NCBI GenBank assembly: GCA_041687095.1
Contig: JAWLCQ010000050.1
Coordinates: 1 to 29,112 of the forward strand
DNA: 29,112 bases
Reading direction: 5' to 3'
DNA from: JAWLCQ01 sp041687095
GTDB lineage: Bacteria; Planctomycetota; Phycisphaerae; SM23-33
Of this stretch, positions 23,016 through 29,112 are shown in pieces. Below the pieces are notes generated by a model. The model saw only the letters and a list, made by a program, of their open reading frames with translations. It was not told the DNA's origin and did not search any database. Positions within the stretch are counted from its first letter, which is position 1; each line of letters starts with the position of its first letter. Position numbers and translations under genes: made by a program.

Positions 23016-24386
23016 ATGACGCACGAAGCCCCCCGGTGTGACATCCTGTTCGCGGGCTGCTACGTCCCGCCCGAGTGGATCGCCGCCCACGCGCTCCGCC
23101 CGCGGCGGATCGCACCCCCCGTCACGCACGACCGCTGGACGCGGGCTCTGCCCGAGGAGGGCATGTGCCCCGTCGCCCGCGCGATGGGGGCCGAGGCGCT
23201 GCGGAGGGCGATGGGCGGCGGCATGACTCACCGCGGAGATCGCGGAGAACGCAGAGGAGAGGGAAAGCAAGCAGACGTCGCACGGTCTTCTCCGCGATCT
23301 TTGCCTTCTCCGCGGTGCGATGCGGTCCTGGAACCATTGCCAGACGCTTCGGCCCACCGTCCCGTCGCCCTGGTCCTCACCACGCTCTGCGACCAGCAGC
23401 GCCGCCTGCCCGACGTGCTGGACCGCCCCGACGCTCCGCCCGTATTCCTCCTGAACGTCCCTGCCCGCTGGGGCGCCGGGCCGCTGCTGGACCTCTACGT
23501 CCGCGAACTCGAGCGCCTCGGCCGCTGGCTGGTGGGGCTCGGGGGAACCGCCCCATCCCGCGACACGCTCGTCCGCACCATCCGCGACTTCGCCGCCCGT
23601 CGCCGGCAGGTCCTCGACCTCCGCGAGCGCCTCAGCGCGCGGGCGCTGCACGAGGCGCTGATCGACGTCGCCTCCGGCGGAAGCGGTGGGGCTCGCGGCG
23701 GCGAGGTGGCGTGCGGCGCCTCAAACGCGTGCGACGGGGGTCTCCTGACCCCCGTCGTCCGGGAACGTGCGGAACGCTTCCGCGGCAGCGTTATGGCGGC
23801 GTCACAGCCGCCGCACTCCAAAGGCATCGCCTGCGCGTGTCGGCGATCCGAAGCCTCCAGTCCCGACCGCCCCTCATTCCCCGCATCCCTTGCATCCCCT
23901 GCATCCCCGCCTGTCCGCGAAGGCATACCCGTCGCCCTCGTGGGGGGCGAGCTGACGCGGGGGGACCTGGACGTCCTCGACGCCATCGAGCGCGAGGGCC
24001 TGCGGATCGTCCTCGACGCCACCGACGGCGGCGAGGGCGGGCTCCCGGCGGTGATCGCCGAGGGCGAGCCCCCGCTCAACCCCGCGTCCTCCCAACTCGC
24101 CGCCGAGCCCCTGCGGGCCCTGGCGCGGGCGTACCTGAACCTCCCGCATCCGGCGCGGCGGGGCAACGAGGCGTGGTATGCTGCCCTCAAGACCACGCTC
24201 GCCGCCCGCGGCGCACGGGCGGTGCTCTTCCGCCGCGTCCCCTGGTGCGACCTGTGGAACGCCGAGGCCCACCGCCTCCGCGCCGAACTGAGCATTCCCG
24301 TGCTCGAACTGGACTTCGCCTCCGCGGGCGTGACGGCGGGGCGGACGCTGACGCGGGTGCGGGCACTGGTGGAGTCCCTGACGTGA
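23016..24386 (+). CDS. 2-hydroxyacyl-CoA dehydratase-like subunit A, with in-frame repeat insertions
   Basis: A 456-residue protein of the HgdB/BcrC superfamily. Cluster-type cysteines are preserved: FAGCYVPPEWIAAHALRP (C15), EEGMCPVARAMGAEAL (C51), LTTLCDQQRRLPDVL (C125), and VPWCDLWNAEAHRL (C411) before the final IPVLELDF strand. Two stretches do not look like the family: about 70-100 (THRGDRGERRGEGKQ..., Arg/Ser-rich) and about 222-303 (Gly, Ala, Ser, Pro-rich). Both are encoded by palindromic repeats. Without them the protein would be about 345 residues, close to the family norm. It overlaps the next gene by 3-4 bp and is probably one half of a heterodimer with it. Confidence 0.85.
   Translation: MTHEAPRCDILFAGCYVPPEWIAAHALRPRRIAPPVTHDRWTRALPEEGMCPVARAMGAEALRRAMGGGMTHRGDRGERRGEGKQADVARSSPRSLPSPRCDAVLEPLPDASAHRPVALVLTTLCDQQRRLPDVLDRPDAPPVFLLNVPARWGAGPLLDLYVRELERLGRWLVGLGGTAPSRDTLVRTIRDFAARRRQVLDLRERLSARALHEALIDVASGGSGGARGGEVACGASNACDGGLLTPVVRERAERFRGSVMAASQPPHSKGIACACRRSEASSPDRPSFPASLASPASPPVREGIPVALVGGELTRGDLDVLDAIEREGLRIVLDATDGGEGGLPAVIAEGEPPLNPASSQLAAEPLRALARAYLNLPHPARRGNEAWYAALKTTLAARGARAVLFRRVPWCDLWNAEAHRLRAELSIPVLELDFASAGVTAGRTLTRVRALVESLT
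23229..23317. repeat. In-frame CACCGCGGAGA palindrome inside subunit A gene
   Basis: An 89-bp inverted repeat with arms CACCGCGGAGA, then ATCGCGGAGAA. It lies within the coding sequence between the codons for C51 and C125 and does not break the frame. The ccgcggag-type sequence is a common extragenic palindrome in such genomes. The encoded segment is Arg/Gly/Ser-rich. Confidence 0.8.
23690..23918. repeat. In-frame compound repeat block inside subunit A gene
   Basis: Three repeat types follow one another in frame. CGACGGGGGTC-TCCT-GACCCCCGTCG (23732-23757, perfect 11-bp stem) has relatives at 26851-26950. GGCGGCGTCACAGCCGCC (about 23795-23812), followed by gcactccaaaggc, resembles 10539-10568. 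CCGCATCCCTTGCATCCCC-type units at 23878-23913 belong to the GGATGCAGGGG family. The block falls at the linker between the two domains of the protein. Confidence 0.75.
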
Positions 24387-25975
24387 CGCGACGCATCGAA
24401 ACGCTGACGCTCGAGCAGTGGGACGCGCGGTACGACGCGCTCCGCGCGGGCCCTCTGCGCGAGCCCGCCTACGGGGGCCCGCTGCGGCGGCACGTGCGGG
24501 AGGGGGGGGACCTGCGGCTGGCGCAACTGCGGTTCGACCCGTCGGCGGCGGGGCTGCGGCTGTGGAACTTCCTGCTCACCGAGGAGGACCGCCTCCGCGC
24601 CGCCCGCGCCGAGGGCCACCTGCTCGTGGGGGCGATGAAGGACCTCGGGACCGTCCCGGTCCTCGCCTTCGCCCTGCCCCGCACCGTCGCCTTCTACCCC
24701 GACGGGGCGTGGTGGATCCCCTGCATCATGCAGCGCTCCGACCGCCTGCTGCACCGGGCGGACGCGATGGGCGTGGACGAGTCGTTCTGCCCCGTCCGCG
24801 CCATGCTCGGGGCGTTCGAGTCGGCCGCCCACTTCCCGCTGCCCGACGTGCTCCTCTGCAGCGTCGGGGCTGCCTGCGACGACTTCTCCGCCATCGCCCA
24901 GCGCCTGGCGGCCATGGGCCACCCCATCACCTGGTGGGAGATCCCCCACCGCCGGCCCCCCGAACCGGGGGAGGAGAGCGTGGACCTGCCCGGAAGCGCA
25001 CCCCTCCGCACGAAGGGCAACGCGGCATCCCGCGAAGCAGGCGGGGATGCAGGGGATGCACGGGATGAAAACGAATCAACTCCGATCCCCTGCATCCCCT
25101 GCATCCCTGCTCTTTCCGAGGGATGCGAAGACGCTTCCCCTAAGCCCCCCGACTGCGTCGGGGGGATCCCTGCGCCCACCACCGATGCGGTCTGGGATCT
25201 GCCCCTCCGCGCCCCGCGGGCGCTGGTGGACTTCGTCGCGGGGGAGCTGCAGCGCGTGCGGGACGTGCTCGCCGCCGCCGCCGGGTGCGAACTGACCGAC
25301 GACATGCTGCGATGCGGGATCGCCCACGCCAACCGCGTCCGCCGTACGCTCGCGGAACTGCGGGACCTGGCGTTCTCCGCTCCCGTCGCCCCGCTGCCGG
25401 CCCTGGAACTGCACATCGCCGAGATGCTCGCCCTGCACTTCTGCTCCGACCGCTCCGAATGCCTCCGCGTCCTGGAGGACCTGCTCGCCGAGGCCCGCCG
25501 CCGCGTCCGCGCGGGCGAGGGCGTGCTGGACCCCGCCGCCGTGCGGACCTTCTGGGTCAACCCCGTCGCCGACCTGCGGATGATGAACGTCCTGGAGGAG
25601 TGCGGCGGGCGGGTGTGCGGGACGGAGTACCTCTTCACCCACGCCCTCGACGAGATCCCCGAGCACCTGCCCCCCCTCGAGGCCCTCGCCCGCACCGCCC
25701 TCGCCGACCCCATGGCCGGGCCCGCCCGCGACCGCGCCGCCCGCGTCGTCCGCGACGCCCGCCGCTGGTCCGCCCAGGCCGCCGTCGTCTCCCGCATCCC
25801 CGGCGCCAGCCACTGCGCCACCGAAGGCGCCGTCATCGCCGACGCCCTCCGCCGCGAACTCGGCATCCCCGTCGTCGAACTCGAAACGCCCCCCCTCATC
25901 GACCCCATGCTCCCGGGGCTTCGCACCCGCATCCAAGCCCTCCTGGAAGCCGCCCGCGATCGGAGAACCCCATGA
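24383..25975 (+). CDS. 2-hydroxyacyl-CoA dehydratase-like subunit B, with in-frame repeat insertion
   Basis: A 530-residue protein, GTG start overlapping the previous stop (GTGA), with GGAG 8 nt upstream. Superfamily features are GVDESFCPVRAMLGAF (C136), LLCSVGAACDDFSAIAQRL (C165), and GASHCATEG (C478) before GIPVVELETPPLID. The helical module WDLPLRAPRALVDFVAGELQRVRDVL and the domain with MMNVLEECGGRVCGTEYLF also fit. The first cluster cysteine of the usual trio is not evident; C114 (WWIPC) is a possible stand-in. Residues about 201-268 are a low-complexity block encoded by repeats, including a Cys-Ile-Pro string (IPCIPCIPAL). It is probably the partner of subunit A in a two-subunit reductase or dehydratase. 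It overlaps the activase gene by 4 bp. Confidence 0.85.
   Translation: MTRRIETLTLEQWDARYDALRAGPLREPAYGGPLRRHVREGGDLRLAQLRFDPSAAGLRLWNFLLTEEDRLRAARAEGHLLVGAMKDLGTVPVLAFALPRTVAFYPDGAWWIPCIMQRSDRLLHRADAMGVDESFCPVRAMLGAFESAAHFPLPDVLLCSVGAACDDFSAIAQRLAAMGHPITWWEIPHRRPPEPGEESVDLPGSAPLRTKGNAASREAGGDAGDARDENESTPIPCIPCIPALSEGCEDASPKPPDCVGGIPAPTTDAVWDLPLRAPRALVDFVAGELQRVRDVLAAAAGCELTDDMLRCGIAHANRVRRTLAELRDLAFSAPVAPLPALELHIAEMLALHFCSDRSECLRVLEDLLAEARRRVRAGEGVLDPAAVRTFWVNPVADLRMMNVLEECGGRVCGTEYLFTHALDEIPEHLPPLEALARTALADPMAGPARDRAARVVRDARRWSAQAAVVSRIPGASHCATEGAVIADALRRELGIPVVELETPPLIDPMLPGLRTRIQALLEAARDRRTP
25020..25170. repeat. In-frame GGATGCAGGGGATGC palindrome inside subunit B gene
   Basis: Units of gcggggatgcaggggatgca at 25041-25069 face ccccTGCATCCCCTGCATCCC units at 25086-25109. 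Together they form a hairpin that encodes AGGDAGDARDENESTPIPCIPCIPAL without breaking the frame. A second perfect hairpin, CCCCCCGAC-TGC-GTCGGGGGG, lies at 25145-25165. The first arm is identical over 29 nt to the intergenic copy at 22925-22953. Confidence 0.8.
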
Positions 25976-26748
25976 TCACCGCCGGTATCGACGCCGGATC
26001 CCGCTCCACCAAGATCGTCCTGCTCGACCCCGCCGCCCGCACCGTCCTGGCGGCCGGGGCGGTGGACCAGGGCGTGCACCCCGAGCGCATCGCGGGCGAA
26101 CTGCTCGACGGCCTGCTGGCCGGGATCGGCCGCTCGCGCGCGGACATCGCCCGCACCGTCGCCACCGGGTACGCCCGCAACACCGTCCCCGCCGACACCA
26201 CCATCACCGAGATCACCTGCCACGCCCGCGGGGTGCACGCCGTGTGCCCCGCGGCGCGGACGGTCATCGAGATCGGCGGGCAGGACAGCAAGCTCCTCCG
26301 CCTGGAGCCCGAAGGGCGGGTGCGGGACTTCGCCATGAACGACCGCTGCGCCGCCGGGACCGGGCGGTTCCTGGAGATGGTCGCCCAGCGGCTGGGCGTG
26401 GGCCTGGCCGACCTGGGCCCCCTCGCCGCCGCCAGCGCCAGCCCCGCCGCCATCAGCAGCATGTGCGTCGTCTTCGCCGAGACGGAGATCATCGGCCTGC
26501 TGGCGTCGGGGGCGAAGGGCGAGGACATCGTCGCCGGCGTGCTGGACGCGGTGGCGTCTCGCGTGGTGACGATGGCCGGGCGGCGCGTGGACGAACCCGT
26601 CGCCTTCACCGGCGGCGTCGCCCGCATCGCCGGCATGGCCGCGGCCCTCTCCACCGCCCTGGGTCTGCCCGTCACGATCGTCCCAACTCCCGAGATGACC
26701 GGCGCCCTGGGAGCGGCCATCCTGGCGGAGGGGAAAGAGCGCGGATGA
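25972..26748 (+). CDS. BadF/BadG/BcrA/BcrD-type activase (2-hydroxyacyl-CoA dehydratase activator)
   Basis: A 258-residue ASKHA-fold ATPase, the size of HgdC. The phosphate loops are ITAGIDAGSRSTKIVLLD (about 2-19) and IEIGGQDSKLLRL (99-111). The [4Fe-4S]-binding cysteines are in NDRCAAGTGRFLE (C126) and SSMCVVFAETEIIGL (C165). These agree with the two ligands that bridge the dimer in HgdC. FTGGVARIAGM is the adenosine motif. The dimeric protein uses ATP hydrolysis to drive low-potential electrons into a dehydratase or reductase cluster and is very oxygen-sensitive. Its ATG overlaps the stop of subunit B (ATGA). It is the only activase in the window and may serve all three reductase-like proteins. 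Confidence 0.93.
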   Translation: MITAGIDAGSRSTKIVLLDPAARTVLAAGAVDQGVHPERIAGELLDGLLAGIGRSRADIARTVATGYARNTVPADTTITEITCHARGVHAVCPAARTVIEIGGQDSKLLRLEPEGRVRDFAMNDRCAAGTGRFLEMVAQRLGVGLADLGPLAAASASPAAISSMCVVFAETEIIGLLASGAKGEDIVAGVLDAVASRVVTMAGRRVDEPVAFTGGVARIAGMAAALSTALGLPVTIVPTPEMTGALGAAILAEGKERG

Positions 26749-26850
26749 ACGCGGAGGAACGCGGATACCGGATAAGCAGGGATACACGGGATGCAAGGGA
26801 TGGATGATAAGGAGATCGGGCGGCGTCCCGAATATCCCCCGCCTCCTGCG

Positions 26851-26950
26851 CCGGGGGTCTCCTGACCCGCCCCACAGGTCTGCGACGGGGGGGCTCCTGA
26901 CCTCGCCTCCTACGCTTGCGACGGGGGTCTCCTGACCCCCGGCGTCCGGG
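26851..26950. repeat. Three GCGACGGGGGTCTCCTGACC copies
   Basis: Copies start at 26851, 26882 and 26918. The last two share gcgacggggg. The third extends into CCCGGCGTCCGGG and is nearly identical to 23731-23760 within the subunit A gene. Confidence 0.75.
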
Positions 26951-27025
26951 AGGGGCGAGGGACGGCGCCGCGTCAGCGTCGTTGGAGCGCCCCCTTCGAC
27001 CGCGCAGCGGGCGACAGACCCTTCC

Positions 27026-27067
27026 CCCAACGGGGCAAGCTCCCCTCGGGGAGCTTGCCCCGTTGGG
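27026..27067. repeat. Perfect 20-bp-stem hairpin
   Basis: CCCAACGGGGCAAGCTCCCC at 27026-27045 and its exact complement at 27048-27067 are separated by TC. It is 278 bp downstream of the activase gene. It has no T-run, so it is more likely an extragenic palindrome than an intrinsic terminator. Confidence 0.75.
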
Positions 27068-27366
27068 AACGAGCGAAGGCGAGGGACAGATGAGGGGGCC
27101 CTTGGCAGACCGGCGGGGGGCCCTTGCGCGCGGATCGTGGAACGAACGCCAAAGGACAGGACGCCCCGCCACCCGACCACCGGCCGCCGGGTGACGATCC
27201 CGCACTGCGCTTGACGTGTCAGGCGGCCGGGCGTAGGATTCGACGGCGCGGGACGGCCTCACACGCAGTGCTCCCCGCGCGCCGCATCCCGTGACGCTGC
27301 GGGGGAAGCAAGAAAGAGCAGCCGCCCTCCAGTGTTCCGAGAGGAAGAAGCGGGAGTTGTGGTATC

Positions 27367-27505
27367 TGTCCCTGAAACCCTGTCCCTGAAACCCGTCCCT
27401 GAAACCCGAAACCCTGTCCCTGAAACCCGTCCCTGAAACCCTGAAACCCTCTGAAACCCTTGTCCCGAAAACCCGTGAAACTGTCCCTGAAACTGCTGAA
27501 ACTGG
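27367..27505. repeat. GTCCCTGAAACCC tandem array
   Basis: About ten degenerate head-to-tail units of TGTCCCTGAAACCC (13-14 nt), some shortened to TGAAACCC, fill 139 bp upstream of the surface-protein promoter. The units are direct, not palindromic, and there are no unique spacers, so this is not a CRISPR array. The locally lower GC content contrasts with the surroundings. Confidence 0.8.
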
Positions 27506-27527
27506 TCATTGAAAATGGGATGAAGAC

Positions 27528-27555
27528 TTGACAAGAGAATGTTTCATGGTATGGT
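27528..27555 (+). promoter_or_regulatory. Candidate sigma-70-type promoter of the LEPR protein gene
   Basis: TTGACA at 27528-27533 is a perfect -35 box. With a 16-bp spacer it is followed by TATGGT (27550-27555, 4 of 6 consensus). Transcription would start near 27562 and leave a leader of about 185 nt. I saw no recognised riboswitch in the leader. The assignment rests on sequence match only. Confidence 0.45.
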
Positions 27556-27747
27556 GAGCGATAGGCGTCCAGACAATAGGGGAATTGTGTCCCGTAGGCT
27601 GGGGGTCTGTGCTGTCAGTGGATCGGCCGGGCGGGAGGTGTCGGTTCCTTTCCGCGCCGGTGCGAAATCGGGTCGATCCGGTGTTGGGTTCCATTCGCGG
27701 GGTCCAGTGTGCCCCTACGGGTCTGTCACTTGACAAGGGAGTCCGTC

Positions 27748-29112
27748 ATGAACTCACGGTCTCGTTCTCACGTTCCCCCGTCGGTGGAGATGCTCGAGCC
27801 GCGTCTGCTTCTGGATACGGGGGGGCAGGTGCTCCTGGAGAACGTGGCGCATCCGGTGGGGGAGGCGGTGTGCGCAAGTTCCTCGACGGCGGGGGAGGTG
27901 CTGGATGCGTCGGGGCTGATCCGGACGATGAGCGGTTCGGTGTACATGGGCGACTACTTCCCGCTGCGCGTGAACTCCAGGTGGGAGTACAGCGGGACCA
28001 TGGAAGGAGTCGCGGCGACCGAGAGCATTTCCATCAACGACACGGTTCGCTATGGTTCGCGGATCGCGCACCAGTTCCAGGAGGAGATTCGCTTCCAGGA
28101 GGAGTTCGACGAGGACTACGAGACTCTGTCGGCGGTCAGCGACTTCAGCATGCAGGATGGGACTGGGACGCTGGTCTACGAGATGTCGCTCCTGGGCGAC
28201 AGTGAGGAAGGGACCCTGGAGTTCGGGGGGGGGTTGTACCTCTGGGACTCGAGCGTGGACGTCGGGGACCGCTTCACCGGGAGTGCTCCGCTCACGGTGC
28301 GTATTCGGGGGTACGGCACTACCACCGCGTATGGGACGGCGACGAGTGCGGTGTCGGTCATCGGGTGGGAACCCGTGAACGTAACCGCCGGATCCTTCCA
28401 GGCGCTGCGAATGACCTGGGAGGTCAACTGGACGATCACCGTGAACTCGACGGAGGTCCGAGGCACGACGAATCGGACCATGTGGCTCGCCGAGAACGTA
28501 GGGCTCGTGCAGCAGTACTCGACCGACAGCTACGCGGCCGAGGGGGAAAGCGGATCCGTGTCCGCCTCGTGGGCCCTGACCGCCTACAGCGTCCCCAATA
28601 CTCCCGACCTGCGCGTCTCAGGGATGTCGCACACGGGCGGACGGTTCGTGCCCGGGCAGACGCTCAACGGGCAGTGGACCATCGCCAACGACGGGCAAGG
28701 CCGCTGCGGACCCTTCACGACCGAGGCCCGCCTGTCCACCGACACCGTCTGGGGCAACGCCGACGACGTCATCCTCTACTCCGCCACCGACCACGACGGG
28801 CTGACCGCCGGATCGACCGACACCGTCGCCGCCACCTGGCCCATCCCCTGGGGCGCCCCCGGAGGAACGTATTACGTCGGGGTGCGTACCGACGTCTCCT
28901 CGGCGGTGTCCGAACTCAACGAAAACAACAATGTCCGGTGGTCCTTATCGCGCGACGTCATGGTCACCGATCTCCGCGGGGTCTTCAGCGAGGGCTGGTA
29001 CCTCGAGAAGTACCCCGAGATCGCCGCCGCCGTCGCGTCCGGGGCCCTCTCCAGCGGCTACGAGCACTTCGTCCGCTGGGGCATGTTCGAGACCCGCTCG
29101 CCCCACCCGCTG
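27748..29112 (+). CDS. LEPR-XLL surface protein with CARDB domain (3' end beyond window)
   Basis: Only the first 455 codons lie in the window, with no stop. Near the N-terminus is VEMLEPRLLLDTGG (residues 13-26), the LEPR-XLL motif of large planctomycete exported proteins. A beta-rich domain of about 250 residues follows. A CARDB-like adhesion module comes next, at about 285-390 (DLRVSGMSHTGGRFVPGQTL to VSELNENNNVRWS). The last part, EGWYLEKYPEIAAAVASGALSSGYEHFVRWGMFETRSP, is a repeat of the YLxxNPDVAAAV...HFxxxGxxEGR type, found in cell-surface and calcium-binding proteins. AAGGGAG lies 8 nt before the ATG. It is probably cell-surface or secreted; specific partners are unknown. Confidence 0.85.
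   Translation, partial: MNSRSRSHVPPSVEMLEPRLLLDTGGQVLLENVAHPVGEAVCASSSTAGEVLDASGLIRTMSGSVYMGDYFPLRVNSRWEYSGTMEGVAATESISINDTVRYGSRIAHQFQEEIRFQEEFDEDYETLSAVSDFSMQDGTGTLVYEMSLLGDSEEGTLEFGGGLYLWDSSVDVGDRFTGSAPLTVRIRGYGTTTAYGTATSAVSVIGWEPVNVTAGSFQALRMTWEVNWTITVNSTEVRGTTNRTMWLAENVGLVQQYSTDSYAAEGESGSVSASWALTAYSVPNTPDLRVSGMSHTGGRFVPGQTLNGQWTIANDGQGRCGPFTTEARLSTDTVWGNADDVILYSATDHDGLTAGSTDTVAATWPIPWGAPGGTYYVGVRTDVSSAVSELNENNNVRWSLSRDVMVTDLRGVFSEGWYLEKYPEIAAAVASGALSSGYEHFVRWGMFETRSPHPL

Larger units (their letters stand above)
26749..27527. repeat. Gene-free 779-bp stretch with four repeat types
   Basis: No gene is supported. In order: a GCGGATGAACGCGGAGG repeat and a GATGCAAGGGATG unit (26742-26812); three copies of GGGGGTCTCCTGACC (26851-26950); a perfect 20-bp-stem hairpin (27026-27067); and a GTCCCTGAAACCC tandem array (27367-27505). 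No terminator with a T-run is visible for the reductase operon. Confidence 0.7.

Noticed and set aside
23016..25975. Subunit A and B genes as pseudogenes broken by repeats
   Set aside because: No frame is lost, cluster-type cysteines remain on both sides of the insertions, and the gene overlaps are exact.
20602..26748. Classical 2-hydroxyglutarate fermentation or benzoyl-CoA reductase operon
   Set aside because: There are no CoA-transferase, ligase, ferredoxin or decarboxylase genes, and the subunit make-up differs.
26749..27262. Protein-coding gene in the gap after the activase
   Set aside because: Open frames there run through palindromes, have low complexity and lack ribosome-binding sites.
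27367..27505. CRISPR array
   Set aside because: Units are contiguous and degenerate with no unique spacers, and no cas gene is in the window.

Overview
The window is very GC-rich and looks like a planctomycete genome, probably Phycisphaerae-like and at least partly anaerobic. Three things point that way. The protein at the right edge begins with the LEPR-XLL motif typical of planctomycete surface proteins. The left half has the usual planctomycete mix of glycan-active enzymes beside Gfo/Idh/MocA, UroD-like and AraC genes. The right half encodes an oxygen-sensitive 2-hydroxyacyl-CoA dehydratase-type reductase system with its activase. These are family-level inferences; no marker gene gives a species. 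No tRNA, rRNA or CRISPR array was recognised.

Layout. (1) 256-6169, minus strand: BNR/sialidase-like protein, a hypothetical probable jelly-roll protein, a UroD-family protein and a Gfo/Idh/MocA oxidoreductase. (2) 6511-10335: a minus-strand pair (ceramidase-like protein and DegT/DnrJ-type PLP protein) divergent from an AraC-family regulator. (3) 10701-15515, minus strand: alpha-L-fucosidase (GH29), GH28-like beta-helix protein and a lipoprotein metallophosphoesterase with a CBM9-like tail. Together these look like a glycan-degradation locus controlled by the AraC protein. (4) 16059-17912: a large exported protein of unknown function with its own hairpin terminator. (5) 18462-19687: hypoxanthine phosphoribosyltransferase and a PH-like membrane protein. 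(6) 20246-26748: a small ribbon-helix-helix/zinc-finger protein, a double-cubane-cluster-type reductase, a SAM methyltransferase, two more dehydratase-like subunits and one BadF/HgdC-type activase, the last three genes translationally coupled. (7) 27748 to the right edge: start of a LEPR/CARDB surface protein.

The spaces between genes are crowded with palindromic repeats of several families. Two of them (6257-6499 and 15647-15888) are copies of one roughly 243-bp element with identical 14-bp terminal inverted repeats. Each is flanked by its own perfect 9-bp target duplication, so this is a non-autonomous transposon (MITE). Other palindrome families have entered protein-coding genes: both dehydratase-like genes (23016-24386 and 24383-25975) carry in-frame blocks made of the same palindromes seen between genes nearby. 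These in-frame repeats, inside a three-reductase/one-methyltransferase/one-activase gene set with no obvious known counterpart, are the most unusual content of the window.
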